64,000 nucleotides of DNA from positions 2,418,001 to 2,482,000 of the forward strand of contig OZ244822.1 in assembly GCA_965220345.1 (NCBI GenBank), written 5' to 3'. Numbering within the stretch: the first letter of the stretch is position 1; each line of letters starts with the position of its first letter. The notes under the pieces are model-generated. The model saw nothing but the letters and a program-made list of their open reading frames with translations. It searched no databases and was not told the origin of the DNA. Shown here piece by piece: positions 16,567 through 25,425 of this stretch. Source of the stretch: Aldehydirespirator sp965220345 (GTDB taxonomy: Bacteria; Actinomycetota; Acidimicrobiia; Acidimicrobiales; Aldehydirespiratoraceae). The translations under genes and the position numbers were made by a program.

Positions 16567-19509
16567 ATGGCAATTACCACAGCAGCCCCCGGATCAACAA
16601 GCACCGAAGCTGCCCAAACCCAACCCACCCAAACCGAACCCACCCGCCTTCGCTTCGACGATCTTCGCGACCGGCGAGCTTTCCAGAGCCGCCACATCGG
16701 CCCGCGCCCAGAGCATGTCGCCGAAATGCTCGCCACCGTCGGTGTTTCTGACCTTGACGAACTGATTGACCGGACTGTTCCTCGTGATATTCGCCAGCGT
16801 GAGCCTATGGAACTCCCCTCACTGGGACCGCGCCAGACCGACTATGACGAACTGCGGGAGATGGCACGCTCCAACCGCCTAGTCACGTCGATGATTGGCA
16901 TGGGCTATCACCAGACCATCACACCGGCTGTTATCAGGCGCAACATCTTCGAGAACCCTGGTTGGTATACGGCCTACACCCCTTATCAGCCCGAAATCTC
17001 TCAGGGACGGCTTGAGGCGCTGCTCAACTTTCAAACCATGGTTTGTGAACTGACAGCCATGGAACTAGCCAACGCCTCGCTGCTTGACGAGTCCACAGCA
17101 GCAGCCGAGGCCATGACTTTGCTTCATCGGGTGAGCCGAGGCCGACAAGGCGACCGCTTCGCCGTGGATCAAGCCTGTCACCCTCAAACTATCGCCGTAG
17201 TGCAGGCCAGGGCGGAGCCGATCGGGCTTGAGGTTGTCGTCTGCGACCCGAACAACGCCGACCTTGATGACGTGTTCGGGCTGCTCGTGCAGTATCCCGG
17301 CACCACAGGTGCCATACCGGACCTGCGTTCCATCATCAAACGCGCCCATGATGCCAGCACTCTCGTGACCGTCGCTGCGGACCCGCTGGCATTGTGTGTG
17401 CTCACCCCACCGGGTGAAATGGATGCTGACATAGTGGTGGGCTCCACCCAGCGTTTTGGTGTGCCGATGAGCTTCGGCGGGCCGCACGCTGCTTACATCG
17501 CAGTACGCGAGGAATACCAGCGTTCGCTGCCTGGACGGCTGGTAGGAGTCTCCAAGGACTCCGCCGGACGCAAAGCGTTGCGCCTGGCTTTGCAAACCCG
17601 AGAGCAGCACATCCGCCGCGAGAAAGCAACCTCCAATATTTGTACTTCGCAGGTGCTTTTGGCTGTGATGGCATCTATGTATGCCATTCATCACGGTCCT
17701 GCCGGTCTTTCCAAGATCGCTCTGCGGGTTAGCCGTGTAGCTGCGATCTTGGCGCAGGGACTGCGAGAGAACAACGTCGAGATCGTCAACGACGAGTTCT
17801 TTGACACTGTCTGCGTGCGTGTTCCGGGCCGAGCCGACAAAGTAATCGCTGTGGCTCTAGCCGCGGGAGTGAACCTGCGTCGCGTGGATGCCGACACAGT
17901 TGCTGCGACTGTAGATGAGGCCACTGTTGCAGCTGACTTAGAGGCTGTATGGCAAGCTTTCGGCTTCAAGGCCGACTTCCGCCTCCTTGACCGAATGGTG
18001 GATGATCCTCGGCCTGCTGACTACCGGCGCACCACGCCGCCGTTGCAGCATCCGATCTTCTCGACTTTGCACAGCGAAACCGAGTTGGTGCGTTACATGC
18101 GCCGCCTAGTGAACCGTGACATAGCGCTAGATCGTTCGATGATCCCGCTGGGGTCTTGCACGATGAAACTCAACGCGGCTATTGAGATGGAGCCTGTGAG
18201 TTGGCCTGAACTAGCCAACATTCACCCGTTCGCTCCCCTAGAACAAACCGTCGGCTATCAGCGCTTGATTGATCAGCTCGAGAACTGGCTAGCTGAAATA
18301 ACCGGCTACGCGGCTGTGTCGCTGCAACCCAACAGTGGCGCTCAAGGCGAACTCGCTGGCCTGCTAGCGATCCGTGCTTATCATCGCAGCCGCGGCGACA
18401 CGGGACGTGATGTGTGCCTGATCCCATCGTCGGCTCACGGAACCAACGCGGCCAGCGCGATCATGGCAGGGATGCGCGTGGTGGTTGTGGAATGCGACGA
18501 CATGGGCAACGTTGATGTCGATGACCTGAAACGCAAAGCCGTTGATCACAGCGACGCTCTAGCTGCTTTGATGATCACTTATCCCTCCACCCACGGAGTG
18601 TTCGAGACTGCGGTGCGCCATATTTGTGATGTGGTGCATGAACACGGCGGGCAGGTCTACTTGGATGGTGCCAACCTCAACGCTCTGGTTGGACTGGCTC
18701 GACCCGGGCGCTTCGGTGCTGATGTCGGGCATCTCAACCTGCATAAGACTTTCTGCATCCCTCACGGAGGTGGTGGCCCGGGTGTGGGGCCAATCGGCGT
18801 GGCCGAGCATCTGATTCCGTTCATTCCTAACCATCCACTTGCTCCAGTGGCGGGGCCTCCTACCGGCCCGGGCCCGGTTGCTGCAGCGCCGTGGGGCTCA
18901 GCAGGAATTCTTGCTATTCCGTGGATGTATATCCACATGATGGGTGCCGAGGGGCTGCGAAGAGCTACTGAAGTGGCGATCCTCAACGCCAACTATGTGG
19001 CTGCTCGTCTTCGTGAAGCGTATCCGATCCTTTACACCGGGTCTGAGGGCTTCGTGGCCCATGAATGCATTATTGATACTCGGGTGCTGCACGACAGTTG
19101 CGGTGTAACAGTGGACGACATCGCCAAACGGCTTATCGACTACGGCTTTCATGCCCCGACCATGAGCTTTCCAGTAGCGGGCACGCTGATGATTGAGCCA
19201 ACCGAATCAGAGAGCAAAGCCGAACTGGACCGTTTCTGTGATGCCATGCTGGCTATCGCCCGGGAGGCCCACCAGGTAGGCAGCGGCCAGTGGCCTGCTG
19301 ACGACAACCCGCTCGTCAACGCGCCGCACACCTGCGAGGAAGTCACCGCTGATAACTGGACCCACCCATACAGTCGCACCGAGGCTGCCTATCCCGAAGC
19401 TTCCGCCCGCGATAGCAAGTACTGGGCCCCTGTGGGACGCATCGACGGTGCCTACGGCGATCGCAACATCATGTGCTCTTGCCCGCCGATAGAAGACCTC
19501 GCCTCCTAG
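16567..19509 (+). CDS. gcvP: Glycine dehydrogenase (aminomethyl-transferring), P-protein
   Basis: The P-protein decarboxylates glycine and passes the aminomethyl group to lipoylated GcvH. About 980 residues form the usual single-chain fusion of two half-domains: the N-terminal half starts with FQSRHIGPRPEHVAEML, and the C-terminal half contains IPLGSCTMKLN and the PLP lysine in HLNLHKTFCIPHGGGGPG (Lys near 728). ATG at 16567 is preferred over an in-frame ATG 39 bases upstream because homologues begin close to this region; residues 1-35 are a low-complexity Thr/Gln/Pro stretch. gcvT and gcvH are nearby but on the other strand. I looked for a glycine riboswitch upstream and did not see a convincing one. 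Confidence 0.95.
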   Translation: MAITTAAPGSTSTEAAQTQPTQTEPTRLRFDDLRDRRAFQSRHIGPRPEHVAEMLATVGVSDLDELIDRTVPRDIRQREPMELPSLGPRQTDYDELREMARSNRLVTSMIGMGYHQTITPAVIRRNIFENPGWYTAYTPYQPEISQGRLEALLNFQTMVCELTAMELANASLLDESTAAAEAMTLLHRVSRGRQGDRFAVDQACHPQTIAVVQARAEPIGLEVVVCDPNNADLDDVFGLLVQYPGTTGAIPDLRSIIKRAHDASTLVTVAADPLALCVLTPPGEMDADIVVGSTQRFGVPMSFGGPHAAYIAVREEYQRSLPGRLVGVSKDSAGRKALRLALQTREQHIRREKATSNICTSQVLLAVMASMYAIHHGPAGLSKIALRVSRVAAILAQGLRENNVEIVNDEFFDTVCVRVPGRADKVIAVALAAGVNLRRVDADTVAATVDEATVAADLEAVWQAFGFKADFRLLDRMVDDPRPADYRRTTPPLQHPIFSTLHSETELVRYMRRLVNRDIALDRSMIPLGSCTMKLNAAIEMEPVSWPELANIHPFAPLEQTVGYQRLIDQLENWLAEITGYAAVSLQPNSGAQGELAGLLAIRAYHRSRGDTGRDVCLIPSSAHGTNAASAIMAGMRVVVVECDDMGNVDVDDLKRKAVDHSDALAALMITYPSTHGVFETAVRHICDVVHEHGGQVYLDGANLNALVGLARPGRFGADVGHLNLHKTFCIPHGGGGPGVGPIGVAEHLIPFIPNHPLAPVAGPPTGPGPVAAAPWGSAGILAIPWMYIHMMGAEGLRRATEVAILNANYVAARLREAYPILYTGSEGFVAHECIIDTRVLHDSCGVTVDDIAKRLIDYGFHAPTMSFPVAGTLMIEPTESESKAELDRFCDAMLAIAREAHQVGSGQWPADDNPLVNAPHTCEEVTADNWTHPYSRTEAAYPEASARDSKYWAPVGRIDGAYGDRNIMCSCPPIEDLAS

Positions 19510-19581
19510 CGGCCAAGCGAGACACGAACGAGATAGCTAGCCAGCGGTGCCTATACCTAACGAGGTCATAAGGTTTGAAAG

Positions 19582-20694
19582 ATGAGCAGCACTTTCGGAA
19601 CCTTGTTTCGTGTGACCACTTTCGGCGAGTCTCACGGTGGCGGTGTCGGGGTGGTGATAGACGGTTGCCCGCCCCGATTAGCGCTAGATGTTGCTGAGAT
19701 TCAAGCGGATCTGGATCGGCGGCGACCTGGGCAAAGCCGTCTAGTTACGCAACGCAACGAGTCCGACACCGCCGAAATCCTTTCTGGAGTTTTTGACGAT
19801 CACACCACTGGAACTCCTATCGCTGTGCTGGTTCGCAACAGCGATGCTCGCGCTGATGCTTATGAGCATCTGCGCAACGTCTATCGACCATCACACGCTG
19901 ATTATGTCTACGACGCAAAATATGGTTTCCGCGATTGGAGCGGCGGGGGCCGGGCATCAGCGCGTGAGACCGTCGGACGTGTTGCTGCTGGCGCTGTAGC
20001 ACGCAAACTCCTGCAAACAGCAGTCGGAGTTGAGGTGCTGGGCTGGGTACAGTCGGTGAGCAACCTTGAAGCCGAAGTTGATCTGGCTAAAGTCTCGCTG
20101 AGCGACATTGAGGCCGGGCCGACCCGCTGCCCAGACCCAGAAGCAGCCGAGCGCATGATTGCGGCCATTGAGGCAGCCCGCAGAGATGGAGACTCCCTCG
20201 GCGGTGTGGTGCAGTGCGTTTGCCGGGGTGTGCCTGCCGGTCTGGGCGAGCCGGTATTCGACAAGCTGGATGCCTCGTTGGCGGGCGCGATGCTGTCGCT
20301 TCCTGCTGCGAAAGGTTTTGAGATCGGCAGCGGTTTCGCCGGCACCCGCCTTAGCGGCCTAGAGCACAACGATCCTTTCGAGCCTGGACCTGAAGGCACG
20401 ATACGCACAGCAGCCAACCGCTCCGGCGGAGTGCAAGGTGGCATCTCCAACGGCGAGCAGATCTTTTTTCGGGTGGCGTTCAAACCGACCGCCACCATTG
20501 CCTCAGCCCAGCAGACCGTAACCCGCGAAGGCGAGGCTACGACCCTTGAGGCTCGAGGGCGTCATGATCCTTGTGTGCTGCCTCGTGCTGTGCCCATGGT
20601 GGAGGCCATGGCTTTGCTAGTGCTAGCTGATCACTGGCTACGCCAACAAGCCGTAGACGTGCTGCCAGCTATTACTGGTGAAACGGGGTCTTGA
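19582..20694 (+). CDS. aroC: Chorismate synthase
   Basis: AroC converts EPSP to chorismate with reduced FMN, the last common step of aromatic biosynthesis. The 370-residue protein has all three family signatures: GESHGGGVGVVIDGCPP, FRDWSGGGRASARETVGRVA and RHDPCVLPRAVPMVEAMA. Length is normal for the family. The 3' end overlaps the convergent gcvT by 23 bases. No other shikimate gene is in the window. Confidence 0.97.
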   Translation: MSSTFGTLFRVTTFGESHGGGVGVVIDGCPPRLALDVAEIQADLDRRRPGQSRLVTQRNESDTAEILSGVFDDHTTGTPIAVLVRNSDARADAYEHLRNVYRPSHADYVYDAKYGFRDWSGGGRASARETVGRVAAGAVARKLLQTAVGVEVLGWVQSVSNLEAEVDLAKVSLSDIEAGPTRCPDPEAAERMIAAIEAARRDGDSLGGVVQCVCRGVPAGLGEPVFDKLDASLAGAMLSLPAAKGFEIGSGFAGTRLSGLEHNDPFEPGPEGTIRTAANRSGGVQGGISNGEQIFFRVAFKPTATIASAQQTVTREGEATTLEARGRHDPCVLPRAVPMVEAMALLVLADHWLRQQAVDVLPAITGETGS

Positions 20695-21772
20695 CCACCT
20701 GAGCGGCTAGTTCTTGGCCGCGCACGTCTATGACTACCTCGTCTCCGAGGCTGATCTCTGGTACCAGAAAAGCCAGTGCGATGCCTTGCTGCAGTACCGG
20801 CGAAAAATTGCCGCTGCTGACCACACCCACTTCTGTCTCGCCTCGTCGAACTACACAACCATCACGCGGTGGGCGTCCTTTGGCCACAAGCAGTCCGCGC
20901 AGCAGTCGACGAGGCCCGGATTCACGCTCAGTTGCAAGCGCGGCACGCCCCTGGAAGTCGCCTTTGTCCCAGCGCACCACCCAGCCCAGACCTGCTTGCA
21001 GAGAAGTAATGCCCGGACCGAGTTCATGGCCGTGCAAAGGAAAACCCGCTTCTAGACGCAAAGTGTCGCGTGCGCCTAGCCCCGCTGGGGTGACTCCGGC
21101 TTCAAGTAGCCGCTGCCATATTGAGGTTGCCTGCTGCGCTTCAACCGCAATCTCTACCCCGTCTTCGCCGGTATAGCCGGTTCCAGCAACAGTCACCGGC
21201 ATCTCACCAAAACGGCATTTGGCTACTTTAAAGCGCGGCACGGCTGCAACTTCAGTAGCCCCACAAGACGCAAGCAGTTCACGAGCTTGCGGGCCTTGCA
21301 CAGCGATCACGGCCCGTTCATCAGTGACATCAGCGATGCGAAGATCGGCACTACCAGCATCGTCATGTGCCTGTAACGAACTCTGCAACGCATTGACTAC
21401 ACGGTCGGTATTGGACGCATTCGGCATCACATCAAATCGCTCAACATCAACCCACCAGACGATGATGTCATCAAGCACCGAAGCGTCGGCAGCGTCGAGA
21501 AGATGAGTGTATTGAGCTGATCCAGGCTCAATACGGTTGAGGTCATTCGTGAACGCCCGCTGCAACGCCTGAAATGCATCGGCACCCTGCACCCGCACTG
21601 TTCCCAGATGCGACACATCGAAGGCGGCCGCATTACTGCGACAAGCCATGTGTTCAGCGACCGTGCCAGTCGGATACTGCAGCGGCATGTTCCAGCCGCC
21701 AAATGGCACCAGCTTGGCACTGGCTTGATCGTGTGCTTGACGCAGCGGAGACTGCCGAAGATGGTCGCTCAT
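20672..21772 (-). CDS. gcvT: Aminomethyltransferase, glycine cleavage T-protein
   Basis: GcvT transfers the one-carbon unit from the aminomethyl-lipoyl H-protein to tetrahydrofolate and releases ammonia. The 366-residue protein has LVPFGGWNMPLQY near the start, AFDVSHLGTVRVQG, VTVAGTGYTGEDGVEI and LGARDTLRLEAGFPLHGHEL, all typical. The C-terminal GCVSVGN-like barrel is represented by EVGVVSSGNFSPVLQQGIA. It is the last gene of a minus-strand block that begins with gcvH and includes two MerR regulators. Confidence 0.95.
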   Translation of the reverse strand: MSDHLRQSPLRQAHDQASAKLVPFGGWNMPLQYPTGTVAEHMACRSNAAAFDVSHLGTVRVQGADAFQALQRAFTNDLNRIEPGSAQYTHLLDAADASVLDDIIVWWVDVERFDVMPNASNTDRVVNALQSSLQAHDDAGSADLRIADVTDERAVIAVQGPQARELLASCGATEVAAVPRFKVAKCRFGEMPVTVAGTGYTGEDGVEIAVEAQQATSIWQRLLEAGVTPAGLGARDTLRLEAGFPLHGHELGPGITSLQAGLGWVVRWDKGDFQGRAALATERESGPRRLLRGLLVAKGRPPRDGCVVRRGETEVGVVSSGNFSPVLQQGIALAFLVPEISLGDEVVIDVRGQELAAQVVKTPFHQ

Positions 21773-21795
21773 TTATTGCAAGGTAGCGGAGACTT

Positions 21796-22137
21796 TTAGG
21801 CAGCCAATGGCAGACCGTATTTGCGTCCAATCCACTCCATGTCTCGCCGGTTCAAAAGTTTGACTTTTACATCAGGGTATTGCTGGCGCATAAGACGGAT
21901 CTTCTGGCGTTTACGGTTGATTAGCCGTTGTTGCAGTGTGGTCAGTTCCAGATAAATGTCGAAGTCGCTCAGATAGAAGTCGGGAGTGAACCCACAGGTG
22001 ATGTTGCCAGTGGCATCGCGTTCCAGCACGAAGGTTCGGGGCTCGTAGTCCCAGCGGATTCCGTAAGAGTCAAGCAGTTCAGCGAAAGCATGCTCAGACG
22101 GATGAGCGAAGGGCACCGCCGGATCGGGATGTTTCAC
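21796..22137 (-). CDS. Small PD-(D/E)XK-fold protein of unknown function
   Basis: About 113 residues. AHPSEHAFAELLDSYGIRWDY is followed by GFTPDFYLSDFDIYLELTT and a basic RKRQKIRLMRQQYPD segment. The Glu of SEHAFA, Asp of TPDFYL and Glu of LELTT arranged around short beta strands match the PD-(D/E)XK nuclease-like core, although the usual Lys is replaced by Thr (ELT instead of ExK). Similar small proteins are, as I recall, common in actinobacteria and unassigned. GTG at 22137 is chosen because it lies 13 bases past the MerR stop; in-frame starts up to 22269 would overlap MerR heavily. Position between MerR and gcvT suggests a housekeeping role rather than defence. Confidence 0.75.
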   Translation of the reverse strand: MKHPDPAVPFAHPSEHAFAELLDSYGIRWDYEPRTFVLERDATGNITCGFTPDFYLSDFDIYLELTTLQQRLINRKRQKIRLMRQQYPDVKVKLLNRRDMEWIGRKYGLPLAA

Positions 22138-22150
22138 GGGTTTGTCAGCC

Positions 22151-22720
22151 CTAGCCGCGCCCGCCCGCAGTCCGAAGTTCCTCTTCGTAGAACTCGTCGA
22201 CTTCCTCTTCATCAACCGGTTCGATTGCTTCGTCAGAGGTCTGCAACTCGACGACGATGGCCGCATCAACTTCCTGCTCCAGCGTCGAAAGCGGCAACAC
22301 GTTCAGCACGCGCTGGCCTCGCACTCCTTGACCTTTCACTAACACATTGATCAGTTCGGTCTCGCTGCGGGGGCAGAGCACACTATCGCCGTCGATCACG
22401 AGACTGGCCCGAGAAATATCCTCTTTGAGTTCTTGGCGCATGTATTCGAAGATGGCGCGGACCTTGTCAAGTTTGATGCCCGCGTCAAGTAGACGCTTGA
22501 CCACTTTGAGTTCAAGCAGGTTGGTGTAGCTGTAATAGCGGCGACTGCCCGAACCGGTAGCTGCGGCCAAAGACGGCACCACTAGACCGGTGCGCGCCCA
22601 GTAGTCAATCTGGCGATAAGTGATACCAACCGCCTTAGCGGCTATGTGGGTGCCGTAGCCGCGACTCTTGTAGACCGCTGCTTGGACTGAGCTTGAGTTG
22701 GTGTCAGTGCCTGTGTTCAT
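22151..22720 (-). CDS. MerR-family regulator (Rv1830-like)
   Basis: This is a 189-residue regulator. The N-terminal winged helix reads AAKAVGITYRQIDYWARTGL followed by SRRYYSYTNLLELKVVKRLLDAGI. It is followed by a middle helix and a C-terminal acidic tail (DEEEVDEFYEEELR). There are no metal-binding cysteines like those of MerR itself. ATG at 22720 has a GGGAG site just upstream and matches the expected N-terminus; the longer frame upstream is unlikely. Together with bfn and the second MerR gene it matches the order Rv1828-Rv1829-Rv1830 in mycobacteria, where these regulators are tied to cell division and growth control. Confidence 0.9.
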   Translation of the reverse strand: MNTGTDTNSSSVQAAVYKSRGYGTHIAAKAVGITYRQIDYWARTGLVVPSLAAATGSGSRRYYSYTNLLELKVVKRLLDAGIKLDKVRAIFEYMRQELKEDISRASLVIDGDSVLCPRSETELINVLVKGQGVRGQRVLNVLPLSTLEQEVDAAIVVELQTSDEAIEPVDEEEVDEFYEEELRTAGGRG

Positions 22721-22942
22721 GAAAGCTCCCAGATTGATGAGTCCAGTTATGTATGCCTCTGGACATCGTCTTAAGCCGCCGTAATAACGACCCATGAATG
22801 ACAACCCCGAAATTACGCGACTGTCACTTCGTAATACTCTAGGACAGCGCAACCCTCCACGTCAACTACCAGCGGACATTCCACCGAGCAGCGCAACGCG
22901 CCATCGGCCCAGACGAGCACTACTTCTACTTTGCCCGCTGCT

Positions 22943-23443
22943 CTATTGGTTACCGAAATCCTCTGGCGAGACAGAGTCGATGAACTCTTTGAACTGTTCC
23001 ACCACCTCTTCGGCCTGCTGCTCGCCATCTTCGACAGCATTTGCGGCGGTGTATCCCGCTTCTTGGATCACCGACTCCTCTGCGAAGATCGGCGTGCCAG
23101 TGCGTGCTGCTAAAGCGATGGCATCTGACGGGCGGCTTGACAGCACGACCCGACCACCATCACGCATGATGTGCAGCTCCGCGAAGAAGGTCTTGTCACG
23201 CAGTTCGGTTACTACCACGCGCTCAACATCAACCGAGAGTTCTTCAAGCAGATCACGCAGCAGATCGTGGGTCATGGGCCGCGGGGTGGTAACCCCGTCT
23301 AGCGCAATAGCGATGGCTGTTGCCTCGGGGGCACCGATGAAGATCGGCAGCAACCGCGACTGATCCGATATTTCTCTAAGCAGCACAATCGGCGTGTTGG
23401 AAGGCAGCTCCACTCGCACACCGATCAGTTCCATTTCCTGCAC
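22943..23443 (-). CDS. bfn: Bifunctional nuclease family (DUF151) protein
   Basis: This 166-residue protein has the DUF151/BFN domain: MELIGVRVELPSNTPIVLLRE, ILPIFIG-type LLPIFIGAPEATAIAIAL, and SRPSDAIALAARTGTPIF. The C-terminal acidic helix (EQQAEEVVEQFKEFIDSV) is typical of the actinobacterial version (Rv1829). Family members are described as DNase/RNase, but the cellular role is uncertain. It sits between hpt and merR in a conserved neighbourhood. Confidence 0.9.
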   Translation of the reverse strand: MQEMELIGVRVELPSNTPIVLLREISDQSRLLPIFIGAPEATAIAIALDGVTTPRPMTHDLLRDLLEELSVDVERVVVTELRDKTFFAELHIMRDGGRVVLSSRPSDAIALAARTGTPIFAEESVIQEAGYTAANAVEDGEQQAEEVVEQFKEFIDSVSPEDFGNQ

Positions 23444-23452
23444 GCCGAGAGC

Positions 23453-24028
23453 CTAGCGGTGTGTCCCGTAGAGGGCAGAAACGTAAGCATCGGGATCGGC
23501 GCTCAACGTTTCGTGATCGGCTTGTGCGATCATGCGGAGGTTGCGGTATCGGCCTTCATGGTCAAGGCCGAAGCCGATCACATACGCCTCAGATATCTCT
23601 GATCCGACATACTCGATTTCTACCGGCAGCACCCGCCTCATGGGGCGATCCAACAGTGTGCATACCGTCACCGAACGCGGTTGTCGCTGCTGCAGCTGTG
23701 AATGCAGAAAGGCTGTGCTGAGGCCGGTGTCGACTATGGCTTCGACGATCACCACGTCACAATCAGCGATGTCTGTGTCGAGATCTTTGACCAGACGCAC
23801 TCTTCCAGAATCGGGGGTGTATGGCGTGATCGACATGAAATCAACTCTTATCGGCACGGTCATGGCCCGCACTAGGTCGGCAAGGAACGGCACACTGCCG
23901 CGCAGCACACCCACTAGCAGCACCCCGTCACAGAATCGTGCCGACAGCTGCGCTGCTAATCGTGCCACGATGCTGTCGATCTGTGCAGCGCTCAACAGCA
24001 CTTTGGGTTCCGTCAGCGGCTCAAGCAT
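23453..24028 (-). CDS. hpt: Hypoxanthine phosphoribosyltransferase-like protein
   Basis: This 191-residue protein belongs to the PRTase family that salvages hypoxanthine/guanine with PRPP. GVLRGSVPFLADLVRAM, MSITPYTPDSGRVRLVKDLD and GFGLDHEGRYRNL are family hallmarks. In the PRPP-binding loop the usual V-E-D-x-x-D-T-G reads VEAIVDTG, with Ala97 in place of the second acidic residue, while Glu96 and Asp100 are kept. This may weaken ribose binding or reflect a divergent substrate. It lies inside the garA/ftsR/bfn block, where hpt is not present in mycobacteria. Its stop is 9 bases upstream of the bfn start. Confidence 0.88.
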   Translation of the reverse strand: MLEPLTEPKVLLSAAQIDSIVARLAAQLSARFCDGVLLVGVLRGSVPFLADLVRAMTVPIRVDFMSITPYTPDSGRVRLVKDLDTDIADCDVVIVEAIVDTGLSTAFLHSQLQQRQPRSVTVCTLLDRPMRRVLPVEIEYVGSEISEAYVIGFGLDHEGRYRNLRMIAQADHETLSADPDAYVSALYGTHR

Positions 24029-24053
24029 GTCTTAAGTTCCCTTAGAAAGTGTG

Positions 24054-24896
24054 CTACAGGTAGCTGCGTATCGCTTGCAGCAGCATCAGCCGACGCAGCC
24101 TTTCGGTCAAGTCAATGATCTCGGTTAGCTCGCTCAACAGACGCTCTTTGTCACCGCGTGCGATCAGCGGGCCCAGCAACTGCTCATAGACACCTGCTTC
24201 ACGGTCAGCAGCAACTCTGAACATCCGCAGGTTGCGTGCTGGCATACCGTGCTCAGCCAGAGCAGCAGCTGTTTCCGCTAACAGCAGCGCATCGTTTGAA
24301 AAGACTGCCTCGTTGCTGCTAGCGCCACGGCTTTCGGCGGCTGTAGTGATGATGCCGTGACGTTGCAGCTCAACAATGTGTTCGAGATCTACTCCCACCT
24401 CTTTCGCTAGCTGCTCGGAAGTGAAACGACCTGAACCCTGACGATGATCCGACACCTTTGCATCTGCTGGCTCAGCGGATACATCCGAGTGCTCGTAATG
24501 CTCAAGCTGCTCAGAGTGCTCAGACTGGTCAAGCTCGTCAAGCGGGTCGGATTCGTCGCCAGCGAAGGACTCAAACAACGAAAGGTTGTCTAGCTCTGCT
24601 GCCGACTTGGTTGCCAAGACTTTGGGAGCGGTTCTGGCTACAGCCCCGAGAGCTAAGCGATGTTTGATCTCCTTGAGAGGCAAAAAATTATCACGCTGCT
24701 GGATCAGCACCCAGTTGAGCCGGTTGATGTCATCGTCATAGAACTTGCGATAGCCAGAGGGTGATCGATGCGGGGCGATCAAACCCTGAGACTCAAGAAA
24801 GCGGATTTTTGAGATGGTCAAGTCGGGATGCTCTTCGGCAAGAAGCGAAAGGACCTCGCCTATAGACCTGTGGCTGCGACTCACGACATCAGCCAT
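24054..24896 (-). CDS. ftsR: MerR-family regulator, FtsR-like
   Basis: This 280-residue protein has an N-terminal winged helix (SIGEVLSLLAEEHPDLTISK, then RFLESQGLIAPHRSPSGYRKF) of the FtsR/Rv1828 type, recognisable by LSLL-x-E-x-x-D-x-T-I-S-K-I. FtsR in corynebacteria activates ftsZ. A linker of about 60 residues is very acidic and Ser/Glu/His-rich (SEHSEQLEHYEHSD). It is followed by a C-terminal effector domain (FTSEQLAKEVGVD through LLLAETAAALAEHG). Its place directly after the FHA gene matches the mycobacterial order. Confidence 0.9.
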   Translation of the reverse strand: MADVVSRSHRSIGEVLSLLAEEHPDLTISKIRFLESQGLIAPHRSPSGYRKFYDDDINRLNWVLIQQRDNFLPLKEIKHRLALGAVARTAPKVLATKSAAELDNLSLFESFAGDESDPLDELDQSEHSEQLEHYEHSDVSAEPADAKVSDHRQGSGRFTSEQLAKEVGVDLEHIVELQRHGIITTAAESRGASSNEAVFSNDALLLAETAAALAEHGMPARNLRMFRVAADREAGVYEQLLGPLIARGDKERLLSELTEIIDLTERLRRLMLLQAIRSYL

Positions 24897-24938
24897 CGCT
24901 GATAAAAGCCAGCAGAAGGCTCGCCAGCTGATACCGAC

Positions 24939-25412
24939 TCATCCAGGTGACGTGCCACGCACGAATACCAGCTTGAATTTGCCGACTTGCACCTCATCAC
25001 CTTCGTTGAGTTGACCCTCATCCACCAAAGTGCGGTTGATGTAGGTTCCGTTCAACGAACCGACATCGCGGATCAAGTAACGCTCCCCTTCTCGTGCAAC
25101 CTCCGCGTGTCGTCGTGACACTGTTATGTCGTCAAGGAAAATATCGCTTCGCGGATCACGTCCGAGTGACACCAGATCAGAATCGAGCGCGTAGCGGGCA
25201 CCGGTCTTAGCGCCCTGATTCACAACGAAAAGTCCCTGCCGAGGGCTGAAAGCCGAGCGGTCAACATGAACTTCGCTAGGCACCGAAATCGCTGGCCCCG
25301 CTTGGGTTTCGATGTTGTCGTTATCAGGCCGCGGCTCAGCGCTTGAGGCCGCGCCAATCCCGTCTCTGGGGTGGTCGTTGAAACCAGGATCACTTGATGG
25401 CACAGACACCAC
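24939..25412 (-). CDS. garA: FHA-domain signalling protein, GarA/OdhI-like
   Basis: This 157-residue protein has a C-terminal forkhead-associated domain: LVSLGRDPRSDIFLDD, TVSRRHAEVAREG, RDVGSLNGTYINRTLV and LNEGDEVQVGKFKLVF, with the phosphothreonine-binding Arg, Ser, Arg-His and Asn residues in place. GarA/OdhI regulates 2-oxoglutarate metabolism through an N-terminal phosphorylatable ETTS motif. The N-terminal 55 residues here are Ser/Pro/Asp-rich and I do not see ETTS, so regulation may differ. The GTG start is fixed by an AGGAGG site six bases upstream. Neighbours gcvH and ftsR support orthology. Confidence 0.85.
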   Translation of the reverse strand: MVSVPSSDPGFNDHPRDGIGAASSAEPRPDNDNIETQAGPAISVPSEVHVDRSAFSPRQGLFVVNQGAKTGARYALDSDLVSLGRDPRSDIFLDDITVSRRHAEVAREGERYLIRDVGSLNGTYINRTLVDEGQLNEGDEVQVGKFKLVFVRGTSPG

Positions 25413-25418
25413 TTGCTG

Positions 25419-25424
25419 CCTCCT
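25419..25424 (-). promoter_or_regulatory. Ribosome binding site of the FHA gene
   Basis: Perfect AGGAGG on the minus strand, six bases before the GTG start. It decides among several closely spaced GTG codons and sits 2-7 bases before the gcvH stop, suggesting coupled translation. Confidence 0.8.
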
Positions 25425-25425
25425 G

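Noticed and set aside
19908..20498. 196-codon minus-strand frame inside aroC
   Set aside because: Shadow of aroC, with Pro/Arg/Ser-biased composition.
22794..23363. 189-codon plus-strand frame opposite bfn
   Set aside because: Ser-rich translation with no motif; bfn on the other strand is a strong family match.
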